The notes under the pieces were generated by a model. That model saw only the letters and a program-made list of their open reading frames with translations, made no database searches and was not told the origin of the DNA. A DNA stretch of 64,000 nt. Origin: a virus. Position numbers and translations under genes: made by a program. This document shows positions 8,522 through 16,164 of the stretch, in pieces (the stretch's first letter is position 1; every line of letters starts with the position of its first letter). The DNA lies in the IMG/VR virus record IMGVR_UViG_3300036770_003728, positions 1 to 64,000 of that record, one strand, 5' to 3'.

Positions 8522-8905
8522 TTAAGTGCGTTTTGTTGCTGCTCGTTTTGCCATTGATTTCACAGTGGCTTGAGGATTATGAGCGCCACCGGGTTGATCC
8601 ATAACATCGTCGTTGGGTAGTGCATCATCCATATTATCAACTAACCCTTTGAGATATACATACTTGACACCGCTGTCATCGTCGCTGATATTTCGAATCA
8701 TATTCTTTACCGCAGAATTGTCTTTGACTAAATCTGCTAAGATATCCACATTGAACATTTCGCTGCCAGGCTTTTTCCTAACCAAATTTACTAGACTATC
8801 CACACGAATCTGATCAGTGCGCTCACGCAGTGTTTCTAATACACTGACCAAATTGGTAGCCGAGGGAGAAAATTCTCCCTCAAATGTAAACTCTCTGGCT
8901 CGCAT
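8522..8905 (-). CDS. Small head-associated protein with capsid-targeting-like N terminus
   Basis: A 127-residue protein beginning MRAREFTFEGEFS. The start resembles the T4 capsid-targeting sequence (MKTYQEFIAE then cleavage) with a possible protease cut after Glu9, although the residue two before Glu is Thr and not Leu or Ile. The rest is helical, acidic in the middle and basic at the end (SMAKRAATKRT), as expected for a DNA-facing internal protein. Its ATG shares one base with the stop of the upstream 239-residue gene. Packaging is inference. Confidence 0.6.
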   Translation of the reverse strand: MRAREFTFEGEFSPSATNLVSVLETLRERTDQIRVDSLVNLVRKKPGSEMFNVDILADLVKDNSAVKNMIRNISDDDSGVKYVYLKGLVDNMDDALPNDDVMDQPGGAHNPQATVKSMAKRAATKRT

Positions 8906-9624
8906 TAACGCTTTTCTCTGCCTACTGGAGCTTCACCGCCTGCGGCTGCATCTGTGCCGGCAAACGAATCAATGTCAGCATCTAGATCACTGCCCATGTC
9001 GCCCATGCCACCAGCATCAAGGCCACCTGGCGTAGGAGCACCTAATGTATCGCTGCCCATACCACCTGCCATGCCCATACCACCTAATCCACCACCGGCC
9101 ATATCTTCTCCGGCTAGTTGGCGAGCTGATGTGTCGGCAGTTTCGCGTGCTGTGGCTAATTCTTGACTGATGTTAGTTAGCAATTGCCCCATGGCATTCT
9201 TGAAACTGTCAGCTTCAGCCATGCCAATTTGGTCACGAATGGTGTCGATTAGTGCAGGTAGCTGTTCTACTTGCATCTTACTGACTTTTTCAACCATGTC
9301 TTGTATACTGTCTACCATGTCTTTGGCAGCTAGGATAGCTTCACTCTTGCCCATTTCGCTTTCCATCAACTGCTGGTTTTCATTCATCCAACGGCCTAGG
9401 CTTTCGCGAACCATTAGCAATTCCATGTATCTTGGATTGCGCTCGGCTTTGTGTATGCCAAAACTATGGCGGATACGTGCTATGTTTTCATTCACTAAGG
9501 AATGTAAATGCTGTGCTTTGGCATAGGTTAAACGATTATAATCTAATGCAAACCCGAAACGGCTTTCCATTAAATTATTCATTCTACGACTGCTTGCTAC
9601 AGGATTTAGTTCAGAGATATTCAT
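8905..9624 (-). CDS. Putative scaffold/core or structural protein (coiled coil, Gly/Met/Asp-rich tail)
   Basis: A 239-residue protein. Residues 1-30 are polar (MNISELNPVASSRR), residues about 60-165 a long amphipathic helix region (AKDMVDSIQDMVEKVSKM), and residues 170-239 a glycine/methionine/aspartate tail (GGLGGMGMAGGMG, DLDADIDSFAG). Long helices with flexible acidic tails are usual for scaffold and prohead-core proteins, and the next gene downstream also looks head-linked. I cannot equate it with a named T4 gene. AGGAA lies about 10 bases before the ATG. Confidence 0.6.
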   Translation of the reverse strand: MNISELNPVASSRRMNNLMESRFGFALDYNRLTYAKAQHLHSLVNENIARIRHSFGIHKAERNPRYMELLMVRESLGRWMNENQQLMESEMGKSEAILAAKDMVDSIQDMVEKVSKMQVEQLPALIDTIRDQIGMAEADSFKNAMGQLLTNISQELATARETADTSARQLAGEDMAGGGLGGMGMAGGMGSDTLGAPTPGGLDAGGMGDMGSDLDADIDSFAGTDAAAGGEAPVGREKR

Positions 9625-9636
9625 AATAGGTAATTC

Positions 9637-10149
9637 CTAAAAGTTAATGTATTTAGCCATTTTCAGACTTTTTTCCAATAAGAATTGGTTGTACTGTAAT
9701 CGGGTCATGCTTTCCTGGTGACGATTAGTATAAAGATCATAAGCTGCAAAATTTTTCTTACGTGCTGATTGTGTCATCCTAGTACGAAATCGTTCTACCT
9801 CAATTGTAAGTCTATTTATGTTTGTATCGTATTCGAGAATTCTTGCTGCTAGATCATGTTGATTAATCTGCTGCAAAATTACATAAAACATAGCAGTGCG
9901 CTTAGTTGAAAAACACTGCTCGGTGTCATTGTATCTATAGACCGCATGCCATTGCCCATTCATGGGTTTTATAGCGTAATTGCCTATGATAAAGCCTTGT
10001 CCTACTGGAATAATCAGTGGGTGGTTATTTGAATTGGGGTTGCTAAGTATGGATTTTAGTTCTTGACGAGTCCAACTACGAACTTCGTTGACTGCAATTT
10101 TTACTGCTCGCTCAATCGCCGATTTGTTTGCGATATTGGATCTGTCCAT
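9637..10149 (-). CDS. Conserved T4-like phage protein of unknown function (170 aa)
   Basis: Starts MDRSNIANKSAIERAVK; residues 1-35 form a charged helix, about 40-100 a beta-rich domain (LIIPVGQGFIIGNYAIKP), and 105-165 a long basic coiled coil (EVERFRTRMTQSARKK), ending LKMAKYINF. TTG at 10167 and GTG at 10173 are alternatives, the TTG having AAAGG at good spacing, so the start is not settled. It overlaps the 71-residue gene upstream by about 38 bases or more. No catalytic motif. Probably virion-associated by neighbourhood. Confidence 0.6.
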   Translation of the reverse strand: MDRSNIANKSAIERAVKIAVNEVRSWTRQELKSILSNPNSNNHPLIIPVGQGFIIGNYAIKPMNGQWHAVYRYNDTEQCFSTKRTAMFYVILQQINQHDLAARILEYDTNINRLTIEVERFRTRMTQSARKKNFAAYDLYTNRHQESMTRLQYNQFLLEKSLKMAKYINF

Positions 10150-10327
10150 TTTGATTTTTTCTAACAAGTACACCTTTGTTAACTAGTTGATTGGCAATCA
10201 CTTGCTCTCTTTCGGTTAGAGATTGTTTATTGATTTCTGTGTCGGAACTGTCAAATTTATTCAACACATCCGACTCTTCATTAGTAATGGGCAGTTGTAT
10301 ACCACCCATGAATTCGACTACTCGCAT
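10112..10327 (-). CDS. Small hypothetical protein (71 aa)
   Basis: A 71-residue polar protein (MRVVEFMGGIQLPITNEE...) with a helix-turn-helix-like C-terminal pattern: EREQVIANQLVNKGVLVRK followed by NGQIQYRKQ, like the last helix and beta hairpin of a winged helix. That resemblance is weak. It sits 2 bases after the membrane protein gene and overlaps the next gene. No other clue to function. Confidence 0.5.
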   Translation of the reverse strand: MRVVEFMGGIQLPITNEESDVLNKFDSSDTEINKQSLTEREQVIANQLVNKGVLVRKNQNGQIQYRKQIGD

Positions 10328-10329
10328 GC

Positions 10330-10593
10330 TTATCCTATTTTATTTAAGGCCACTAATAACGTAATAATGGCACCTATTAGGCTAAGAATAATACCAGTGC
10401 CAATGGTAATTAGTTGTCTGTTATGTTTGTCATTGGCTTCCGATAATGAATTTTTGATTTCTGATATCATACCTTCCATGACACTTACCTTAGAATCTAC
10501 ACTGTCCAACTTCATGTTCAGCTGTTTATAACGCTCGGCGCATAATTCCACATGGGCCTCCAAATTCTCTTTTTCAATATCACTTGCGGACAT
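10330..10593 (-). CDS. Small single-pass membrane protein with coiled coil
   Basis: An 87-residue protein. Residues 1-55 form an acidic amphipathic helix with heptad character (LEAHVELCAERYKQLNMKL, then SVMEGMISEIKNSL), and residues 58-83 are a clear transmembrane helix (ITIGTGIILSLIGAIITLL). The layout, a coiled coil before a C-terminal anchor, is seen in phage spanins, holins and small membrane effectors; the single helix at the C terminus does not favour a classical pinholin. No lysis gene lies beside it, so the role is open. Confidence 0.6.
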   Translation of the reverse strand: MSASDIEKENLEAHVELCAERYKQLNMKLDSVDSKVSVMEGMISEIKNSLSEANDKHNRQLITIGTGIILSLIGAIITLLVALNKIG

Positions 10594-10659
10594 TTTATTT
10601 AGGTTCCTAGCAAAAAAGAATACTACTAAAAAGTAGTATATTAAGAGTATTTAACCCAA

Positions 10660-11076
10660 CTAGTCCAGAATCTTAAAGTAGGTGTTTTTCAAAATACCTT
10701 CTGTGTAAAATACTGGGTCTGGTAAATCCGCAGTTTCGTCTAAATGTTTAATTACAGGCACATTATTCACATCATAGTGCAAGCGTTCTAACTCATTGTT
10801 TTCAAATTTGAACACAGATATATCACTGATTTCAAAGATAAATTTCCAACATCTATGCGAATCACGATAATAAGTGCCAAAATTATGATGCTCCATGGCT
10901 ACCATCTTAGGGCTAGCAGGCACCGCTGCTATTTTTGCATGCGTCCTTAAATTAATAATTTGATGTATGGTTTCCCAGTTTCTTTGCTGGTTCCTGGGTT
11001 TACGCATATCATCTTGGTTACTTATAACCCCAGTGGCAGTGATATCTACTAGAGTATAAACAGCAATTGATTTCAT
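10660..11076 (-). CDS. Conserved T4-like phage protein (138 aa), possible leaderless start
   Basis: MKSIAVYTLVDITATGV opens a 138-residue protein with NQQRNWETIHQIINLR near residues 29-44 and WKFIFEISDISVF near 77-89. I recall similar proteins as widespread but uncharacterised in aquatic T4-like phages. The upstream AATAAATA box ends 5 bases before ATG, which would place the transcript start on the start codon. No metal site or membrane segment. It stands as its own unit after the terminator at 11109-11132. Confidence 0.65.
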   Translation of the reverse strand: MKSIAVYTLVDITATGVISNQDDMRKPRNQQRNWETIHQIINLRTHAKIAAVPASPKMVAMEHHNFGTYYRDSHRCWKFIFEISDISVFKFENNELERLHYDVNNVPVIKHLDETADLPDPVFYTEGILKNTYFKILD

Positions 11077-11081
11077 AAAAA

Positions 11082-11089
11082 TATTTATT
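11082..11089 (-). promoter_or_regulatory. Late promoter AATAAATA, 5 bases before ATG
   Basis: The minus strand reads AATAAATA, TTTTT, then ATG at 11076. In T4 the box covers about -13 to -6, so +1 should be the A of the ATG. It follows a strong terminator of the upstream gene, which supports a promoter here. Confidence 0.6.
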
Positions 11090-11108
11090 GACTGGTTTTG
11101 GAGCCAAT

Positions 11109-11132
11109 AAAAAAGCCTGCCGAAGCAGGCTT
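11109..11132 (-). terminator. Rho-independent terminator with UUCG loop
   Basis: In minus-strand sense: stem GCCTGC, loop TTCG, stem GCAGGC, then six T. A C(UUCG)G tetraloop with a T tract, 18 bases after the stop of the 116-residue gene, is a textbook intrinsic terminator. Confidence 0.92.
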
Positions 11133-11149
11133 GTGTGTAGCGTGATTAA

Positions 11150-11500
11150 TTAAGCTACTGTGATGCTGGTACCTAGTGCAACTGTGGTGTTAGCATCTAG
11201 GAATTGATGTAAACGACGCTGAATAACAGCAGCGTCAACATTGTGACCATGCATAACAACGTGGATTTGACCACTGGTGTTGCTTGGGCTCATGTACATT
11301 AGAGGATTTAATTCGCTAACCACACGCTCAACAATTTGACCTGCTTCGTTAGCAGCATCGCCGTCTTCGTTTTGTAGGTTAACGGCTGTGTTGGTAGCAT
11401 CTTTTACAGTGATCAAAAATGCTTTATAATCAGCTGTACTAAACAATGTACCAGTGTTGAAATTGCCTAAATAACCATTAATTCTTGTAAATGTTGCCAT
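11150..11500 (-). CDS. Small probably abundant virion-type protein (116 aa)
   Basis: A 116-residue protein, MATFTRINGYLGNFNTGTLF..., with alternating short strands and a central helix, no cysteine, and threonine/asparagine/valine-rich composition like small capsid or decoration proteins. It forms a single-gene transcription unit: a good late box (GATAAATA), an AAAGGAAA ribosome site, then a strong terminator after the stop. Such a set-up suggests high late expression and a structural role, for example head decoration. No sequence signature confirms this. Confidence 0.65.
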   Translation of the reverse strand: MATFTRINGYLGNFNTGTLFSTADYKAFLITVKDATNTAVNLQNEDGDAANEAGQIVERVVSELNPLMYMSPSNTSGQIHVVMHGHNVDAAVIQRRLHQFLDANTTVALGTSITVA

Positions 11501-11541
11501 TTTATTTTTCCTTTATTATGTTACGCTTTCGCGTATGTAAT

Positions 11542-11549
11542 TATTTATC
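11542..11549 (-). promoter_or_regulatory. Late promoter GATAAATA
   Basis: The minus strand reads GATAAATA 41 bases upstream of the ATG at 11500. The leader contains a small GC-rich inverted repeat (ACGCGAAAGCGT) and AAAGGAAA near the start. Confidence 0.65.
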
Positions 11550-11556
11550 ACAGTCT

Positions 11557-12627
11557 TTATTTTTTCGCATTGAAGCCGGCAAAATGCGCCGCAGTGAATC
11601 CACCACGTTGTACTAATTTTACTAATCCATGTTTACTGGGAAATACAAAACCTTCACCTTGGGGTTGGCCGTTTACAAACTGTTGAAACCCTTGTACTTG
11701 TTTTTCTAACTGTTGGGCAATATTTTCTTTGAAGTTGCTGATAGCGTTCCAGGTCTTAAACAAGGCTGTTAGTGCTGCTCTATTTTGTATAAGATAACCA
11801 TTGTTGTCATCGCCTATTAGTGCTTGAAATTGCTTGGCACTAACATTTGTACGTAGCCATTCACTAAGCGGCAAATTGGTTTTACCGATTTTGGTATGAA
11901 CCAAGTATTTGCTTAGTGCATCCTGTGCGGTCTTGGTCATGCCATGCAAAAATACATCTATGGCATTGCCATACTGACTAACTGCGCCTGCTGCTTGTTG
12001 TGCTAGATTACCTACTGCACGTACTCGGAATTTTACACCAGCACTGGGAGGAATAATAGCCACTTGGTTGTTGCTGCTTAATCCTTGACCATTCCATGGT
12101 GATTGGTTAAATTCGTGTACCACTATCAGTGCCCGGCGCCCAGAGATTAATTGTCCTAGTTCGCTGTCTACAGGGACATGATATTCTACTGTGACAGGTT
12201 TGAAAACAAATTGTCCTTGTACAGGTTTCAACGGTCCTACAAACATTAAGTCGCCTTTGAATACACCGGCTGTGTCGCCTACTGCGGCTTCTAATCCGGG
12301 CCATATCAGATTAATCTTAGCATAAAGGTCGGCTCGATTAGATCCGCGACTTTGGTCATACTGTATCCATTCGTTTGGACTATGCGGAAATACTCCTTTG
12401 GCAGGCATGTACTTGTCTGCAATAAAAAATTGCCCAGTTGCATCACGTCCAAAATATAAAGCAATCATACCATCCCATTTAATACTGATACTTTGTGGAT
12501 TAGTTGCTATACTTTGCAAGGCCTGTACTGATTGTGCTGCGGCTGCACTGCCGGCAAATATACTGTCCTCAGGGTGAGGAATGCGAGGACCTTCAGCTTC
12601 AATAAGATAATCTGTTAAGGGCTTCAT
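11557..12627 (-). CDS. Polynucleotide-ligase-like nucleotidyltransferase with capsid-targeting-like N terminus
   Basis: A 356-residue protein. SIKWDG at 48-53 fits ligase motif I (K-x-D-G, adenylated Lys50); FKGDLMF at 123-129 fits motif III; GEGFVF at 324-329 motif IV; and LVKLVQR at 335-341 motif V. The order and spacing fit the covalent nucleotidyltransferase fold of DNA and RNA ligases, with an insert of about 150 residues before motif IV. No OB-fold domain is evident after motif V. The N terminus MKPLTDYLIE-A closely resembles the T4 capsid-targeting sequence and its cleavage site. ATG overlaps the stop of the nucleotidyltransferase gene before it. Substrate unknown. Confidence 0.75.
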   Translation of the reverse strand: MKPLTDYLIEAEGPRIPHPEDSIFAGSAAAAQSVQALQSIATNPQSISIKWDGMIALYFGRDATGQFFIADKYMPAKGVFPHSPNEWIQYDQSRGSNRADLYAKINLIWPGLEAAVGDTAGVFKGDLMFVGPLKPVQGQFVFKPVTVEYHVPVDSELGQLISGRRALIVVHEFNQSPWNGQGLSSNNQVAIIPPSAGVKFRVRAVGNLAQQAAGAVSQYGNAIDVFLHGMTKTAQDALSKYLVHTKIGKTNLPLSEWLRTNVSAKQFQALIGDDNNGYLIQNRAALTALFKTWNAISNFKENIAQQLEKQVQGFQQFVNGQPQGEGFVFPSKHGLVKLVQRGGFTAAHFAGFNAKK

Positions 12628-13418
12628 TGTATACGATCCGTTAGATTTCTAAACCAAGCGGCTGTACCAGCTTGAGCAGTTTCCGGCAATCTAAATAATC
12701 CACGAGCAGCATCCTGTCTAGCCTGTGCTAGTTTGCCGTCGCGGTCTGGGTCTGTGGCCAATGCTGCCATAATGCTTTTAACACTGTTAAGGTCGCTTTC
12801 TTTAGCTTTGGGATTAAGCAAAATCTTCGCTACTTCTTTTCTAGTTCTTCCCACTACCTGATCGGTATCTCTAGTAACCAGTCGTCCTCCAAAAGCATCA
12901 AATTTCAAATTCTTAAATTTGGCCAAGCTGCTCATTAGCATAAAAACTTCTCTGCCCTTGAACTCGGGCTCATCATACATACCACGCGGGCCATGCTGAT
13001 GCCATGGTGCTACTACTGAAGCATCTTGTATGACCATTACATCAACTTGAGCCATGCCACGGCCGCCGGCAGCTGGTTTATAAGGAATTCCGATATGTAC
13101 ATTACGTCCACTGACCACGCTGGTGATACCCTGTTGTTCAAAATGCTGCTTGAGTAATTGTTTAGCTTCTTTTACAGGATCTTTGCTGTCTTGAGTTTTG
13201 AAAAACTCAACACAATCACTGGCTTCTACCATGATATCAATGTCGCCGCTTTCCACTTTGAACCCAGCACTGCCTATGTCTACCTGTAGTCCACGAGCGA
13301 TAGGTTTTGGCAACAGACCTTTGGCAACTGCTACTACTCCACGCACATCATCTCGTGCCACTGGATTAGAGTTGGGTATGGCGTTACCGCCTTCATATAT
13401 TTTAAGCAAGTTACTCAT
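12624..13418 (-). CDS. DNA polymerase beta-type nucleotidyltransferase
   Basis: A 264-residue protein from MSNLLKIYEGG at 13418; an upstream in-frame extension lies inside the preceding gene and lacks a ribosome site. IGS at 48-50 and GDIDIMV at 58-64 give the G-S...D-x-D signature of the polymerase beta superfamily, and QVDVMVI at 124-130 the third acidic residue. KNLKFDAFGGRLV follows. The start ATG lies inside the previous gene end (ATGAGTAA), and its stop overlaps the ligase-like start, so the two enzymes are co-translated. IYE-G at residues 7-10 could be a head-protease site. Substrate unknown. Confidence 0.78.
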   Translation of the reverse strand: MSNLLKIYEGGNAIPNSNPVARDDVRGVVAVAKGLLPKPIARGLQVDIGSAGFKVESGDIDIMVEASDCVEFFKTQDSKDPVKEAKQLLKQHFEQQGITSVVSGRNVHIGIPYKPAAGGRGMAQVDVMVIQDASVVAPWHQHGPRGMYDEPEFKGREVFMLMSSLAKFKNLKFDAFGGRLVTRDTDQVVGRTRKEVAKILLNPKAKESDLNSVKSIMAALATDPDRDGKLAQARQDAARGLFRLPETAQAGTAAWFRNLTDRIQ

Positions 13419-13656
13419 CGCGCAATTTCCTAATGCCACGAGCAAATTTTGCTGAATCACCACTGCGTATGCTGTTGAGTAATCTACGTTCTAGTTCAGC
13501 AGCTACCTCAGGTTGGTAATTTTCTTTAATGAACTGTAGAAGATTAATTGCACCTTGTATGACATTAGCGGCTCGAGTTTCCACAAAATTTTCTTTGTCT
13601 TTTCTCAGTCGCAAACTATCTAACTCAGCTAATATACTTCTAGTATGTTTTTGCAA
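13411..13656 (-). CDS. Small helical protein (81 aa), TTG start
   Basis: The frame opens with TTG at 13656 preceded by AGGAG at 6 bases, the only good ribosome site here. The 81 residues are two or three basic and acidic helices (ILAELDSLRLRKDKE, VAAELERRLLNSIRSGD), ending RKLRDE. The stop overlaps the nucleotidyltransferase start by 8 bases, so it leads that operon. A helical adaptor or DNA-binding role is possible but not shown. Confidence 0.65.
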   Translation of the reverse strand: MQKHTRSILAELDSLRLRKDKENFVETRAANVIQGAINLLQFIKENYQPEVAAELERRLLNSIRSGDSAKFARGIRKLRDE

Positions 13657-13674
13657 AACCTACTCCTAATGCAA

Positions 13675-13682
13675 TATTTAGC
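13675..13682 (-). promoter_or_regulatory. Candidate late promoter GCTAAATA
   Basis: The minus strand reads GCTAAATA in the short gap between gp41 and the 81-residue gene, with AGGAG and the TTG start 19 bases on. It would drive the small protein, nucleotidyltransferase and ligase-like genes late, when heads assemble. Confidence 0.5.
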
Positions 13683-13691
13683 CGTGAATTG

Positions 13692-15077
13692 TTAAACTTC
13701 TTTACGTTTGAGTCCAGCCAACATTTGCTTGAGATCTCGACTTTGAGCAGTAACCTGTACAGGAGCACTAGGTTCAGATTCAGAACTCACCGAACTGCGT
13801 GTTTTAATTTGATCCATGATACTACTAGTACTGCGTTTAGCAGTATCATCTGGAATTCCTGGGTCGCTGATACGCATGGTTTCCATGTTATAGTCCAAGT
13901 CCACTTTCATACCGACCCCAGTACTGGATCGTGACTTCATACACTGTATTTGATACTTGCCACGTTCACGCATGTTGCGACTGGTGAAGATACCAAACAC
14001 ATTATCTGCGGTATTGATCTTACTAATACCACCCGAGATATGACTATGGTCGAACTCAACTTCTTCCACTGCTGAACGATTCAGCTGCGACGCTGTGATC
14101 ATAAGCACTGCTAATTCTTTACTTAAATTACGCAGTTCTTCTGATACATACTTGTCTTTAACAAACAAGTCATTGGGACTTACCTTGGCTGACACTGGCA
14201 TTAATAAATCTAAATAATCAATCATAACAAAATCTACGCGATGTCCTGTCTGTATCTGATACTCTTTTAAGAAACTGCGTATGTCATTGATAGTACTTTG
14301 TGCCGGCAAATACTTGATACGATAACTACCTGCACGTTTACTGGCTACACGTATTTTTAGTGCAGTATCATCAATACTGCGCCTAATTTCTTTGGTACTA
14401 ATATCATTCAACATAGCATCAGTTCTTAAACTACAGAGTTCTTCACTGAGTTCTAGTGTAACATACACACCATGTAAGCCTTGTTGTAGCCAGTTTAAGG
14501 CTATGTTCATCATAACCAAGCTCTTACCAGATCCAGATCCACCTGCAAAGATATTAAGTTCGCCACGACTGAATCCACCGTACATGATCTTATCCATTTG
14601 TGGCCAACCTGTGCTGACTTGTCCACCCGAATTAAAATAACGATTGATTCGAGCTGCTGGATCGGCCCAGTAATCTGTGCCTAGGTCTTTGGTCAAGCTA
14701 ATCTGTACAGCATCCTTGATTAGCTTTTCAACAGGATTATAATCCCCTTTTTCTAGTAAATCTGCACTTTTAAGAATAGCACGTTCTAGTTCTTGCCTAC
14801 GAGTAAAACTTTCAAACTCCTCTAAAAACCAAACCTGATGTTCTGCACTTAGTTCTGTATGACGCAGCTCAATACCAGTTACCGCTGTGATTTGTTCTAG
14901 TGTAGGTAACACACTGTATTTGGCAGAATGTTGACTGATAAACTTGGCTGCTTCTCTCAGGCTGCGATCAAAGTTTTCGGGGTTGTAGATGTTTTGAACT
15001 CGCACAAAACACTGAGCATCACTTAGCATGATCTCCAAAAATAATTTCTGGAGTTCCACAGGATAATTTTTTTCCAT
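13692..15077 (-). CDS. 41: Replicative DNA helicase (T4 gp41, DnaB family)
   Basis: A 461-residue hexameric 5'-3' helicase. Walker A is AGGSGSGKS near residues 177-185; the DnaB-type Walker B strand is VDFVMIDYLDLL near 285-296; and ITASQLNR near 335 is the sensor segment. The N-terminal 130 residues are the helical primase-interaction region. The length matches T4 gp41 (475). The gene starts 1 base after the primase stop, so helicase and primase are made together, as expected for the primosome. The C-terminal 60 residues are polar and probably flexible. Confidence 0.95.
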   Translation of the reverse strand: MEKNYPVELQKLFLEIMLSDAQCFVRVQNIYNPENFDRSLREAAKFISQHSAKYSVLPTLEQITAVTGIELRHTELSAEHQVWFLEEFESFTRRQELERAILKSADLLEKGDYNPVEKLIKDAVQISLTKDLGTDYWADPAARINRYFNSGGQVSTGWPQMDKIMYGGFSRGELNIFAGGSGSGKSLVMMNIALNWLQQGLHGVYVTLELSEELCSLRTDAMLNDISTKEIRRSIDDTALKIRVASKRAGSYRIKYLPAQSTINDIRSFLKEYQIQTGHRVDFVMIDYLDLLMPVSAKVSPNDLFVKDKYVSEELRNLSKELAVLMITASQLNRSAVEEVEFDHSHISGGISKINTADNVFGIFTSRNMRERGKYQIQCMKSRSSTGVGMKVDLDYNMETMRISDPGIPDDTAKRSTSSIMDQIKTRSSVSSESEPSAPVQVTAQSRDLKQMLAGLKRKEV

Positions 15078-15078
15078 A

Positions 15079-16056
15079 TCAGTTATATAGTCGCTTGCGT
15101 TTTAGCTCGATTTTAAGACGACCTTTTTCTTTGCCCATTAAAATAGTTTTTATTACAAATAATTTACCATAACGTACCACTGCTTCATTGATGTCTTTAC
15201 AAGTTTCATGCCAAACCGGAAAGCTCACTGACCAACCATATTCAATGGCATTAGTGATTAATCGATCACCGGCACGATCGCTGTCAGGTACCAAAATTAC
15301 TTCACGTCCTAAACTGTCAATAAAATCAGCTTGAACTTCATTACACTCATTGCTAAGTACTGCTACTCCATCTACACTGATAGCATCAAAAGGTCCTTCA
15401 CTGACAATAACGAATTGTGCTTGCGGCAGTTGACGATCCAAATTAAACACATAGTTGGGTTCATACTGACTGTAGTACTTGGGTTTTACTGTAGGATCCC
15501 AAGATCTACTGGTGTACCCAATTAATTTATTTTTCCAAGTAAATGGAATAATTACTCGACGATTAAGATTATGATCAGTTTTGGCACTGACTAACAAAGG
15601 ATAACGATCCAAATCAATAGCTCTTTGTTGACAATATCGTAATGCCGTAGCATCTTGGTCCGCTAACTGAACATCATCTGGCAAGGCACGTGGCCGAAAT
15701 TCATAGGTTTCTGCTTCGGTACGTTCTGCAACATGCCCTACTATTTCTCTTACTCGAACTGCTTCAATGACTAATCTATTAATAGTAGACTCGTCGGCTC
15801 CTAGCCAAGATAATAATTTTCGAAATCGATACCCAAGATGCCATCCGGGACGGTAGCTGATTTTGAATTGGCAATTAAAACAATGATAGCTGATACCACC
15901 CTGGGTATCTGTAATTACTCCACCACGGCTACGTGTATCTGCTCTTTCTCCGCGATGTTGGCAACAAGGAGCGTTAAAACTGATCCAGCCGTTGGCAGCA
16001 CGACGTCGTCGCGCCGGCAATAGTTGTATAACAGCATCTTGAACAGAAGTTTGCAT
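15079..16056 (-). CDS. 61: DNA primase (T4 gp61)
   Basis: A 325-residue primase. A zinc-binding region with CCQHRGE (about 31-37) and YHCFNCQFK (about 57-65) precedes a TOPRIM domain: VSEGPFDAISVDG near 218-230 supplies the glutamate, and LVPDSDRAGDRL near 255-266 the D-x-D pair. It makes RNA primers on the lagging strand with gp41, encoded next. The ATG at 16056 is preceded by AGGA with no spacing, and both sit within a 16-bp RNA hairpin, which should hold translation down. Confidence 0.93.
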   Translation of the reverse strand: MQTSVQDAVIQLLPARRRRAANGWISFNAPCCQHRGERADTRSRGGVITDTQGGISYHCFNCQFKISYRPGWHLGYRFRKLLSWLGADESTINRLVIEAVRVREIVGHVAERTEAETYEFRPRALPDDVQLADQDATALRYCQQRAIDLDRYPLLVSAKTDHNLNRRVIIPFTWKNKLIGYTSRSWDPTVKPKYYSQYEPNYVFNLDRQLPQAQFVIVSEGPFDAISVDGVAVLSNECNEVQADFIDSLGREVILVPDSDRAGDRLITNAIEYGWSVSFPVWHETCKDINEAVVRYGKLFVIKTILMGKEKGRLKIELKRKRLYN

Positions 16057-16090
16057 TCCTAACAGTATATATTAATACTGTCAAGAATGC
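16053..16090 (-). promoter_or_regulatory. RNA hairpin sequestering the primase start codon
   Basis: Arms 16053-16068 and 16075-16090 with a 6-base loop form 16 continuous pairs in minus-strand RNA, two of them G-U. In plus-strand RNA those two would be C-A mismatches, so the structure favours the sense transcript. ATG and the adjoining AGGA lie in the 3' arm. Confidence 0.65.
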
Positions 16091-16101
16091 AAGAATTTAG
16101 A

Positions 16102-16164
16102 TCAACCCGGTGGGCGCATGGCCCCTAGTGCTCTTGGTGGTGCTGTATTATCGATTACACTCAT
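16102..16164 (-). CDS. 20-codon proline-rich frame coupled to the large fibre gene
   Basis: ATG at 16164 overlaps the fibre stop (ATGA) and opens MSVIDNTAPPRALGAMRPPG followed by TGA. The gap between fibre and primase would otherwise be empty. Coupling and the tidy fit suggest it is translated; alternatively a frameshift could append it to the fibre. At 20 residues no function can be read, and it may be chance. Confidence 0.4.
   Translation of the reverse strand: MSVIDNTAPPRALGAMRPPG

Noticed and set aside
9648-9655. GCTAAATA as a late promoter for the 239-residue gene
   Set aside because: It encodes the conserved C-terminal MAKY residues of the upstream gene, so coding constraint explains it.
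10612-10645. TACTACT-AAAA-AGTAGTA stem as a terminator between 10593 and 11076
   Set aside because: Weak AT-rich stem without a following T tract in the minus direction; it probably carries no function.
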